From an uncultured Bacteroidota bacterium (GTDB taxonomy: Bacteria > Bacteroidota > Bacteroidia > B-17B0 > Aurantibacillaceae), in assembly GCA_937873155.1 (NCBI GenBank), contig CALMVZ010000002.1, positions 1 through 64,000 of the forward strand: a stretch of DNA of 64,000 bases. The letters are read 5' to 3'. A model generated the notes under the pieces. The model did not search any database. It saw only the letters and a program-made list of their open reading frames with translations, and was not told the origin of the DNA. The position numbers were made by a program, and so were the translations under genes. Positions 57,252 through 64,000 of the stretch are shown here, in pieces (within the stretch, counting starts at the first letter, position 1; every line of letters begins with the position of its first letter).

Positions 57252-58388
57252 ATGGCTTACGATGTTAATATAAGTTACTGGGAACTGAAACGTTATTTTA
57301 CAGGGGCAGATCTGATAGTTATCGGTTCAGGAATCGTGGGATTGAACACTGCTATCTACTTCAAAAAGAATAATCCTAAAGCTAAAATTTTAGTTCTCGA
57401 AAAAGGCATTTTACCATCGGGGGCCAGTACTAAAAATGCCGGTTTTGCGTGTTTTGGAAGTCCAAGTGAATTATTAAGCGACCTTAAAAAAATGCCTGAG
57501 GAAACTGTATGGGAAACGGTTAAAATGAGATGGGATGGCTTGAAATTATTGCGTAAAAATTTAGGTGATAAAAACATTGGTTTTAAACAGTACGGGGGGT
57601 ACGAATTATTCAATGACCGAAACTCCTATGATAATTGTTTTGAAGCCATCGGTCATCTCAATAAAATGACCAAAGAATACATTGGTAGAAAAAAAGTTTA
57701 TTCAGATAATCATTCTTCTATAAGATCGTTCGGTTTTAAGGGGCTAAAAGGGATTATTTACTGCAAAGAAGAAGGGCAAATTGATACTTCTGAAATGTTT
57801 AATTCCCTATTAGAATTAGCACAAAAAACCGGTATAACTATTCTGAACGGAATTGAAATTTCCGGCATCTCAGATTCAAAACAAGGTGTAGAATTGAAGA
57901 GCAACCTTGGCACCTTCAGGAGTAAAAAAGTGGTTGTTGCCGTGAATGGTTTTGCAAAGGAACTTTTAAGAATAAAAGATGTTACCCCTGCCCGCGCCCA
58001 GGTTTTAATTACGAAACCAATAAAAAATTTAAAACTAAAAGGCACTTTTCATTATGATGAAGGATACTATTATTTCCGGAATATCGATAACCGGATCCTT
58101 TTCGGCGGCGGAAGAAACCTGGATATCAAAGGAGAGACCACAACAAAAATTGCAACAACTCCAAAAATTCAAAATCAACTAGAAAAACTTTTAAAAACCG
58201 TCATTATTCCGGGGCAACAATTCGAAATTGAACACCGCTGGGCAGGAATTATGGGAGTTGGCGCTGAGAAAAAACCTATCATAAAACACTATTCTCCCAA
58301 TGTAGTTTGCGCAGTGCGCATGGGCGGAATGGGCGTTGCCATTGGCAGTTTGGTTGGAAAAGAAGCCGCGAAATTAATTGCCGGTTAA
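57252..58388 (+). CDS. FAD-dependent DAO-family oxidoreductase
   Basis: 378 aa from the ATG at 57252 (a GTG at 57231 is possible). FAD-binding GxGxxG in DLIVIGSGIVGLNTAIYF. The DAO signature LPSGASTKNAGFACFGS binds the pyrophosphate or flavin. YYYFRNIDNRILFGGGRNLD and EHRWAGIMGVGAEKKPII are typical of glycine/D-amino-acid oxidase-like enzymes and the GRHPR-like group. It probably oxidises an amine or amino acid; the substrate is open. It is convergent with the cystathionine beta-synthase gene (4-bp overlap at the ends). Confidence 0.9.
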   Translation: MAYDVNISYWELKRYFTGADLIVIGSGIVGLNTAIYFKKNNPKAKILVLEKGILPSGASTKNAGFACFGSPSELLSDLKKMPEETVWETVKMRWDGLKLLRKNLGDKNIGFKQYGGYELFNDRNSYDNCFEAIGHLNKMTKEYIGRKKVYSDNHSSIRSFGFKGLKGIIYCKEEGQIDTSEMFNSLLELAQKTGITILNGIEISGISDSKQGVELKSNLGTFRSKKVVVAVNGFAKELLRIKDVTPARAQVLITKPIKNLKLKGTFHYDEGYYYFRNIDNRILFGGGRNLDIKGETTTKIATTPKIQNQLEKLLKTVIIPGQQFEIEHRWAGIMGVGAEKKPIIKHYSPNVVCAVRMGGMGVAIGSLVGKEAAKLIAG

Positions 58389-59761
58389 GACATTTTCGCT
58401 ACTGCCTGGATCACATCATGCTTGGTGATGATATGCGTGTTTCCTCCCAGGTCACGCATCAAAACCGCATTATTATCCTTTGTAATTAATTTAGAGATCT
58501 CGTCGATTGTAGTTTGTGGTTCCACAATCGGGAATGCTTTCTGCATGATATCAGATACTTTTTTATTCTTAATATCATTATCGTGGATCAGTTTCGAGAA
58601 AATATATCCATCATCTAATGAGCCAACGAAATCACTTCCTTTTACAATTGGCAATTGGGAAATATCATACTTATTCATTAAAGCAAGCGCATCACTAACA
58701 GAGGCAGACTCTTCAACAGTCACTAATTTTTGCCCTTTGTGGGAAGAGATAAGGTCCAAAGCTTTAGGCTTACTGATCTGCAAAAATCCGCGGTCGCGCA
58801 TCCAATCGTCATTGAACATTTTTCCTAAATAACGTGTTCCGTGATCGTGGAAAATGATTACAACAACATCACCTTTTTTGAATTTATCTTTCATTTGCAT
58901 CAATCCTGCTAAAGCAGAACCTGCACTGTTACCAACGAAGATCGCTTCTTCTCGGGTGATACGACGGGTCATGATCGCTGCATCTTTATCCGTTACTTTT
59001 TCGAAATGATCTATGATATTAAAATCTACATTCGCAGGTAAGAAATCTTCACCGATACCTTCCGTGATATATGGATAGATCTCGTTCTTATCAAAAATTC
59101 CTGTTTCCTTATATTTTTTAAATACCGAACCATAAGTATCAATACCTAAAACCTGAATTTTCGGATTTTTTTCTTTTAAAAATTTTCCTGTGCCACAAAT
59201 TGTTCCGCCTGTACCTACGCCAACCACCAAATGAGTGACCTTTCCATCGGTCTGATCCCAAATTTCAGGACCGGTTTGCTCATAATTAGCGATAGCATTA
59301 CTTGGATTATCGTATTGATTTGGTTTCCATGAATTAGGAATTTCATTTACCAAACGTGATGAAACGGAATAATAAGAACGCGGATCTTCAGGATCAACAT
59401 CGGTAGGACAAACAACTACTTCAGCGCCGAAAGCACGAAGCGCGTCAACTTTTTCTTTACTCTGTTTATCTGTTGTTGTGAAAATACATTTGTAACCTTT
59501 GATCACCGCCCCAATTGCTAAACCCATACCGGTATTCCCGCTGGTACCTTCAATAATAGTTCCACCTGGTTTCAAACGACCATCCTTCTCAGCGTCTTCG
59601 ATCATTTTGATCGCCATACGGTCTTTGATAGAGTTACCGGGATTGAACGTTTCTATTTTCGCGTACACTTCGCAAGGCAGGTCTTTTACAATTTTATTTA
59701 AGCGAACCATCGGTGTGTTACCAATGGCTTCGATGATATTTTTACAAACTTTCATATTCAT
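58385..59761 (-). CDS. Cystathionine beta-synthase
   Basis: 458 aa. A fold-type II PLP domain has the Schiff-base Lys46 in NSIKDRM, phosphate loop GTSGNTGMG, and VGVGTGGTICGTGKFL. It is followed by a pair of CBS domains (about 335-458; SASVSDALALMNKYDISQLP; QTTIDEISKLITKDNNAVLM). This two-part arrangement is that of cystathionine beta-synthase, which condenses serine and homocysteine and can make H2S. O-acetylserine sulfhydrylase is less likely because of the CBS pair and the YYSVSSRLVNEIP region. Monocistronic with an exact -7 element at 59776-59783. Confidence 0.92.
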   Translation of the reverse strand: MNMKVCKNIIEAIGNTPMVRLNKIVKDLPCEVYAKIETFNPGNSIKDRMAIKMIEDAEKDGRLKPGGTIIEGTSGNTGMGLAIGAVIKGYKCIFTTTDKQSKEKVDALRAFGAEVVVCPTDVDPEDPRSYYSVSSRLVNEIPNSWKPNQYDNPSNAIANYEQTGPEIWDQTDGKVTHLVVGVGTGGTICGTGKFLKEKNPKIQVLGIDTYGSVFKKYKETGIFDKNEIYPYITEGIGEDFLPANVDFNIIDHFEKVTDKDAAIMTRRITREEAIFVGNSAGSALAGLMQMKDKFKKGDVVVIIFHDHGTRYLGKMFNDDWMRDRGFLQISKPKALDLISSHKGQKLVTVEESASVSDALALMNKYDISQLPIVKGSDFVGSLDDGYIFSKLIHDNDIKNKKVSDIMQKAFPIVEPQTTIDEISKLITKDNNAVLMRDLGGNTHIITKHDVIQAVAKMS

Positions 59762-59775
59762 TTAAAATGAGAGTA

Positions 59776-59783
59776 CAAAAATA
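59776..59783 (-). promoter_or_regulatory. -7 element TATTTTTG of the cystathionine beta-synthase gene
   Basis: Exact TAnnTTTG match, 15 nt upstream of the ATG at 59761. Confidence 0.6.
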
Positions 59784-59828
59784 GAAAATACCTCTGAAAA
59801 GAAAGCAGGATTTATTAAGTGGTTACAA

Positions 59829-59862
59829 ACAAAAAAGCCGTTCCTTAGAGAGAAACGGCTTT
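59829..59862 (-). terminator. Terminator of the acyl-CoA dehydrogenase gene
   Basis: Minus strand AAAGCCGTT ... AACGGCTTT (arms 59854-59862 and 59834-59842) followed by six T. It lies 20 nt after the stop codon of the gene at 59882-61024. Confidence 0.9.
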
Positions 59863-59881
59863 ATTTATAGTTTTTTAAGAG

Positions 59882-61024
59882 TTATTGAGATAAAAGCTGG
59901 CGTGAAATAACAATACGTTGTACTTCGCTTGTTCCTTCATAGATCTGGGTGATCTTTGCATCACGCATCAAGCGTTCAACATGGTATTCTTTAACGTAAC
60001 CATAACCACCATGGATCTGAACTGCTTCTGTAGTTACCCACATTGCTGTTTCGCTCGCGAAAACTTTTGCCATTGCGCTTTCTTTATCCAAAGGCAAATG
60101 CTGGTCTTTTAACCATGCAGCGCGATAGATCAATAATCTTGCGCACTCAATTTTTGTAGCCATATCAGCCAATTTGAACTGGATAGCCTGGTGATTTGAA
60201 ATTAATTTCCCGAAAGCTTTACGCTCTTTCGAATAAGCCAATGCTAATTCATAAGCACCGCTTGCAATTCCTAATGCCTGAGAAGCGATACCAATACGAC
60301 CGCCGCTCAAAGTTTTCATAGCGAATTTGAATCCGAATCCTTCTTCACCAATACGATTTTCCTTCGGAACTTTAACATCTGTAAACATCAACGAGTGAGT
60401 ATCGCTTGCACGGATGCCCATTTTATTTTCTTTCGGTCCAACCACAAATCCGGGCATACCTTTTTCAATGATCAGGCAGTTAATTCCTTTATGACCTAAT
60501 TCAACATTGGTTTGAACCATCACTAAATAAATAGAAGCTGAATTACCATTGGTGATCCAGTTCTTTGTTCCATTCACTAAATAATGATCGCCTTTGTCAA
60601 TTGCAGTTGTTCTTTGCGATGTAGCGTCACTTCCTGCTTCAGGTTCTGAGAGGCAAAACGCGCCGATCTTCTCACCTTTAGCTAAAGGCACTAAATATTT
60701 TTGTTTTTGTTCTTCTGTTCCGAAACACTCCAATCCCCAACACACTAAAGAGTTGTTCACGCTCATTACCACACTGCAAGACGCATCCACTTTTGATATT
60801 TCTTCCATTGCTAAAACGTAAGAAATAGCGTCCATTCCTCCGCCGCCATATTTCGGATCAACCATCATACCCAAAAACCCTAACTCTCCCAATTTCTTGA
60901 TTTGTTCGGTAGGAAATTTTTGCTGCTCATCACGTTCAATAACACCCGGCTTCAATTCGGTTTGCGCGAATTCGCGGGCTGCTTTCTGAATCATTAAATG
61001 CTCTTCGGTAAGTTCAAAATGCAT
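59882..61024 (-). CDS. Acyl-CoA dehydrogenase (short/medium-chain type)
   Basis: 380 aa, full family length. FAD-dependent alpha,beta-dehydrogenation of acyl-CoA. Signatures: GAFCLSEPEAGSDATSQRTT (ACADS_1), the substrate/FAD region KNWITNGNSASIYLV, and QIHGGYGYVKEYHVERLMRD (ACADS_2 neighbourhood). The catalytic Glu is in IYEGTSEVQ (about 363). The opening FELTEEHLMIQKAAREFAQTE is butyryl-CoA-dehydrogenase-like. Other beta-oxidation genes are not adjacent. Exact -7 element at 61067-61074 and a strong terminator mark a single-gene unit. Confidence 0.95.
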   Translation of the reverse strand: MHFELTEEHLMIQKAAREFAQTELKPGVIERDEQQKFPTEQIKKLGELGFLGMMVDPKYGGGGMDAISYVLAMEEISKVDASCSVVMSVNNSLVCWGLECFGTEEQKQKYLVPLAKGEKIGAFCLSEPEAGSDATSQRTTAIDKGDHYLVNGTKNWITNGNSASIYLVMVQTNVELGHKGINCLIIEKGMPGFVVGPKENKMGIRASDTHSLMFTDVKVPKENRIGEEGFGFKFAMKTLSGGRIGIASQALGIASGAYELALAYSKERKAFGKLISNHQAIQFKLADMATKIECARLLIYRAAWLKDQHLPLDKESAMAKVFASETAMWVTTEAVQIHGGYGYVKEYHVERLMRDAKITQIYEGTSEVQRIVISRQLLSQ

Positions 61025-61066
61025 GGGATCGTAATTTTATATTAATGCTTATTTTTTGTAACCTTG

Positions 61067-61074
61067 CAAATATA
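61067..61074 (-). promoter_or_regulatory. -7 element TATATTTG of the acyl-CoA dehydrogenase gene
   Basis: Exact TAnnTTTG match, 43 nt upstream of the ATG at 61024. Confidence 0.58.
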
Positions 61075-61140
61075 AGCAGGAATGCCTGTCGTAGTGCTTT
61101 TTTTTATCAATTTGTTTAAATAATTTTATATCTGTAAAAC

Positions 61141-62211
61141 TTGTCAAAATCAGCTAAATACACAATCGTAGGCCTTATGAGCGGCACCTCTTTGGATGGC
61201 CTGGATATAGCGCTTTGCGAGTTTGAAGGTTCAGGACAGTCCCTGGCTTACAAAATTCTAAAGGTTGATACTATTCCGTATAGCACTGCGCAAAAAAACA
61301 AATTACGTTCATTACCATACCTGAACGTTGAAAATTACTTTAAACTGAATCATATTTTCGGAAAATTCATTGCAAAAGAAGTCACCAAATTTTTAAAAGA
61401 CAGTCCGCAAAGACCTGATGCAATTGCTTCACATGGCCATACCGTTTTTCACCAGCCAAAAATAGGATTTAGCACCCAGATCGGATGCGGCGCAACTATT
61501 GCTGCACATACAAATATTACAACGGTTTGCGATTTCAGAAGCATGGATGTCGCTTTAGGTGGACAAGGAGCTCCTTTGGTTCCTGTCGGGGATGAGCTTT
61601 TATTCGGGAAATATAAAAGTTGTTTAAATATTGGCGGGATTGCAAATATTTCATTCAGAAAAAATAATTCACGCGTTGCATTTGATATTTGTATTGCTAA
61701 TATGGCGCTCAATCATTTTTCTCAATTAGCCGGAAGTGATTATGATAAAGACGGTAATTGGGCAAGGCAAGGACATCTGAACGATAAATTATTCAGCGAA
61801 CTAAATGCTCTTGATTTTTTCAAAACCAAAGGAGTAAGATCCATTGGAAGGGAATGGTTCGAAAGTGAATTTTTACATACAATAGAAAAGAATAAATTAC
61901 CCGTGAATGATGTTTTAAATACGCTTGTCAATCACATTGCATTTCAGATCGCACAGGTATTAAATGAGAATCAATTGGAAAATGTCCTGATAACAGGAGG
62001 CGGCGCTCATAATTCTTTTCTGATCGATGCACTGAAAAAATATTATTCCGGGAAGATCATAATTCCGGATGATGTAACTATTAACTTCAAAGAGGCGCTT
62101 ATCTTTGCATTATTAGGGTATTTGAGGTTGAATAATGAGGTTAACACACTATCTTCTGTCACCGGGGCAAAACATGATTCGGTTGGAGGAGCAATTTATT
62201 ACGCAAAATAA
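61141..62211 (+). CDS. anmK: Anhydro-N-acetylmuramic acid kinase
   Basis: 356 aa. Phosphorylates and opens 1,6-anhydro-MurNAc during peptidoglycan recycling. VGLMSGTSLDGLDIALCEF (10-28) is the family's N-terminal ATP/substrate motif; HGHTVFHQP, LGGQGAPLVPVGDELLF and NIGGIANIS follow; the C-terminal ITGGGAHN closes the nucleotide site. The start must be TTG 61141: an in-frame TAA ends 3 nt before it and the next Met lies inside the conserved motif. crcB follows after 1 bp and the PorE-like gene after that, so the three form an operon. With mpl this supports active murein recycling. Confidence 0.95.
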   Translation: MSKSAKYTIVGLMSGTSLDGLDIALCEFEGSGQSLAYKILKVDTIPYSTAQKNKLRSLPYLNVENYFKLNHIFGKFIAKEVTKFLKDSPQRPDAIASHGHTVFHQPKIGFSTQIGCGATIAAHTNITTVCDFRSMDVALGGQGAPLVPVGDELLFGKYKSCLNIGGIANISFRKNNSRVAFDICIANMALNHFSQLAGSDYDKDGNWARQGHLNDKLFSELNALDFFKTKGVRSIGREWFESEFLHTIEKNKLPVNDVLNTLVNHIAFQIAQVLNENQLENVLITGGGAHNSFLIDALKKYYSGKIIIPDDVTINFKEALIFALLGYLRLNNEVNTLSSVTGAKHDSVGGAIYYAK

Positions 62212-62212
62212 C

Positions 62213-62575
62213 ATGGGCGCAATCTGGGTTTTTATAGGAGGTGGAATTGGAAGCGTGATCCGGTATTTGCTCGGGATCCTATTCTCAAAAAGCACCTTAT
62301 CGCTCCCAATAGCTACTTTAAGTTCTAACATTGTCAGCTGCCTGATATTTGCAATTGCCCTCTGGTTATTCAATGGCAAATTGCAAGCTAATGGTAATCT
62401 TAAACTCTTTTTATTAACAGGCATTTGCGGCGGACTCAGCACATTTTCCACTTTCAGTTACGAGACATTTGAACTGTTAAAGCAACAGAACTATATATGG
62501 GCTTCAGCTAACATCCTATTGAGCCTTTTTTTGTGTGTACTTATTTTTTATATCTTTATAGGTAAATTATCATAA
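62213..62575 (+). CDS. crcB: Fluoride channel CrcB/Fluc
   Basis: 120 aa from the ATG at 62213, the typical length. Four membrane helices, with GGGIGSVIRYLLG at the start, the pore Asn region SSNIVSCLIF, and GGLSTFSTFSYE, the conserved central-sodium-site and Phe-box motif. Dual-topology dimers export fluoride. It starts 1 bp after the anmK stop. No crcB fluoride riboswitch is expected or seen because it is an internal operon gene. Confidence 0.93.
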   Translation: MGAIWVFIGGGIGSVIRYLLGILFSKSTLSLPIATLSSNIVSCLIFAIALWLFNGKLQANGNLKLFLLTGICGGLSTFSTFSYETFELLKQQNYIWASANILLSLFLCVLIFYIFIGKLS

Positions 62576-62578
62576 CCC

Positions 62579-64000
62579 ATGAGGAAGCTTATCTTACTCC
62601 TAACCCTTTTAGTATTTTCAACAAGTGTTTCCTTTTCACAGGTTAAAAGATATTTACGTAAAGCTGCCCATGCTACCGATAAGGGACAAATGAACAAAGC
62701 ACGCGCATATTATTTAAAGGCTTTAGCTATTGATAAAGATAACTATAACGCAAACATTGGTTACGGCATCACACTTTCCGAATTCTTAGATCAACCCGAA
62801 GAAGCACTTCCTTACCTGGAGAATGCTTACCGTCATACACCTAAGGACACTTTACCCGACCTTCTTTATGCCTTAGCAAAATGCTATCAATACCATAGCA
62901 ACTTTACAGAGTCGATGAAATTCCTTGATATGCTGAAAGGTTCTGTTGCTTTGGACGATGATGATAAATTATATCAACTCGACCTGAAGAAACGCAAGGA
63001 AGACTGCGTATACGCAATGGCCAATGCGTCGAACGCGAAACCAAAAGACTGGTATGTTGTGAATTTAGGAAGCACAATAAATTCAAAAAGCCCTGAGTAC
63101 GTTCCTGTGATCACGCCAAATAACGAATTATTATTTACATCAAAACGCCAGGACGATAAAAAAGAAAAGATCTCTGATCTCGACGGGAAATATTACGAAA
63201 GTATGTACTTAAGCCAATCGGAAGGCGGGAAATTTGCCGCGCCGCGCCGCTATACTGTTCCCGATCTGTTCTTAAGTTCAAAATTCCGCAAACATCATGA
63301 GTCAGTTGTTTCAATGTCGCCTGACGGAAAAAAATTATATGTTTACCGCGATAATAAGATCTTTGAAATTGATATGGAGAATCTGAAAAAAGAAAATCCG
63401 AAGAAACTGTCGAAGAAAATCAATTTCGCTTATTACCAGAACCACGCTTATATCAGCAAAGACGGACAGACCTTATTTTTTACCAGCGAAGCCGATGGTG
63501 GAATTGGAGGAGTTGATATCTACAAATCGAAAAAAGTTTCTGATGGTGTTTGGAGCAAACCTGAAAATCTGGGCCCGCACATTAATACAGTTTATGATGA
63601 AGATGCACCTTTTTTAAGTGACGACGGACATACTCTGTATTTTGCTTCGCGCGGACACCCGGGTTATGGTAATTATGATATTTACAGGTCACAGATGTCA
63701 CCTGATGGAAAATGGGGTACGCCTGAAAATCTTGGTGCGCCTATTAATTCACCGGCACATGATATCTTCATGGTTCAGAATAAAGATGGCAACATTGGTT
63801 ATTTTTCTTCTGCACGTAAAGGCGGGAAAGGTGATATGGATATTTACAAGATCAATTATTTATCTGCTGATCTGAACAAAGAATGTACTTCTGCAGGCGA
63901 TAACGCAGTTGCATTATCAAGCAATGTGATCAACGAAAAAGAGAACGAGTATAATTTCAAAGGAACAATTCCTGACTATTACAAAGTATTGCAAACCGGC
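62579..64000 (+). CDS. TPR plus PD40 beta-propeller protein (PorE-like), truncated by the window end
   Basis: 474 codons to the end of the window, still open. Signal peptide MRKLILLLTLLVFSTSVSFS. TPR region (about 22-150; KAAHATDKGQMNKARAYYLK, YNANIGYGITLSEF). A beta-propeller follows with PD40-type blades (VITPNNELLFTSKR; VVSMSPDGKKLYVY; AYISKDGQTLFFTSEADGGI; PFLSDDGHTLYFASRG; DIYRSQMSPDGKWGTPENLG). TPR, PD40, carboxypeptidase-like and OmpA domains in this order are known from PorE of the type IX secretion system and related envelope proteins; the OmpA part would lie beyond 64000. Third gene of the anmK-crcB operon (3-bp gap). Confidence 0.88.
   Translation, partial: MRKLILLLTLLVFSTSVSFSQVKRYLRKAAHATDKGQMNKARAYYLKALAIDKDNYNANIGYGITLSEFLDQPEEALPYLENAYRHTPKDTLPDLLYALAKCYQYHSNFTESMKFLDMLKGSVALDDDDKLYQLDLKKRKEDCVYAMANASNAKPKDWYVVNLGSTINSKSPEYVPVITPNNELLFTSKRQDDKKEKISDLDGKYYESMYLSQSEGGKFAAPRRYTVPDLFLSSKFRKHHESVVSMSPDGKKLYVYRDNKIFEIDMENLKKENPKKLSKKINFAYYQNHAYISKDGQTLFFTSEADGGIGGVDIYKSKKVSDGVWSKPENLGPHINTVYDEDAPFLSDDGHTLYFASRGHPGYGNYDIYRSQMSPDGKWGTPENLGAPINSPAHDIFMVQNKDGNIGYFSSARKGGKGDMDIYKINYLSADLNKECTSAGDNAVALSSNVINEKENEYNFKGTIPDYYKVLQTG

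Noticed and set aside
1-64000. tRNA or rRNA genes
   Set aside because: Apart from the tmRNA T arm I saw no GGTTCRANNCC-type T loop with matching acceptor stems; a covariance search would be needed to exclude them fully.

Overview
The window looks like chromosomal DNA of an AT-rich member of the Bacteroidota, probably Flavobacteriales-like. The evidence: at least fifteen genes are preceded by an exact copy of the phylum-specific -7 promoter element TAnnTTTG; four secreted proteins end in type IX secretion (T9SS) type A sorting domains; the tmRNA encodes a Bacteroidota-type tag (GEENSYAMAA); leaders are short and lack Shine-Dalgarno sequences; and the gene content (EttA, Mpl, AnmK, HTH-PRTase, ceramidase-like enzyme, TPR/PD40 protein) fits that phylum. 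I see no integrase, transposase, phage gene, CRISPR array or rRNA. This is core-genome housekeeping sequence with some lineage-specific secreted proteins.

Layout. 0.2-7 kb: subtilase, Prc-type S41 protease, nucleoid-associated protein, a T9SS cargo protein, then a 63-bp tandem repeat. 7-15.5 kb: divergent nadB and Nfu scaffold gene, an exonuclease/GIY-YIG fusion, small secreted proteins, a haem-binding protein with a phosphatase, and a TPR membrane protein whose conserved tail is out of frame. 15.7-23.4 kb: M1 aminopeptidase plus Crp/Fnr regulator A, then yiaA and a ceramidase-like gene under an FNR-like palindrome; PLD lipoprotein; a rhodanese/DUF2892/thioredoxin operon behind Crp/Fnr regulator B. 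23.5-30 kb: front-end desaturase, two tandem cold-shock genes with an RhlE-type helicase, and a four-gene signalling operon (porin-like, PBP-like, SiaA-like PP2C phosphatase, SiaC-like phosphoprotein). 30-35.5 kb: ssrA, S41 protease, a saccharopine/alanine dehydrogenase-like enzyme and a third csp. 35.5-45.7 kb: ettA, T9SS subtilase, prmC, TonB-like protein, HTH-phosphoribosyltransferase regulator, CotH protein. 46-57 kb: multicopper oxidase, phosphoesterase, mpl, a LecA-like lectin and two members of a repeat-protein family, one with 13 repeats. 57-64 kb: FAD oxidoreductase, cystathionine beta-synthase, acyl-CoA dehydrogenase, and an anmK-crcB-PorE-like operon cut by the window end.

The most interesting signals are regulatory. 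Three promoters carry a Crp/Fnr-type palindrome centred exactly 36.5 nt upstream of the last base of the -7 element. One lies beside regulator A. The other two share a different motif (GTAACA-TT-TGTTAC type) and link the rhodanese/thioredoxin operon to the distant multicopper oxidase. A five-copy intergenic element keeps its borders (GGAGAACGTC ... GACGRGAGAGGT) while its central palindrome is different in every copy. Other leads are two apparent single-base frameshifts, a relic of a lost TPR paralogue, a 28-nt element shared by the yiaA leader and a csp 3' UTR, and a SiaA/SiaC module lacking SiaB but paired with a periplasmic binding-like protein and a porin-like barrel.
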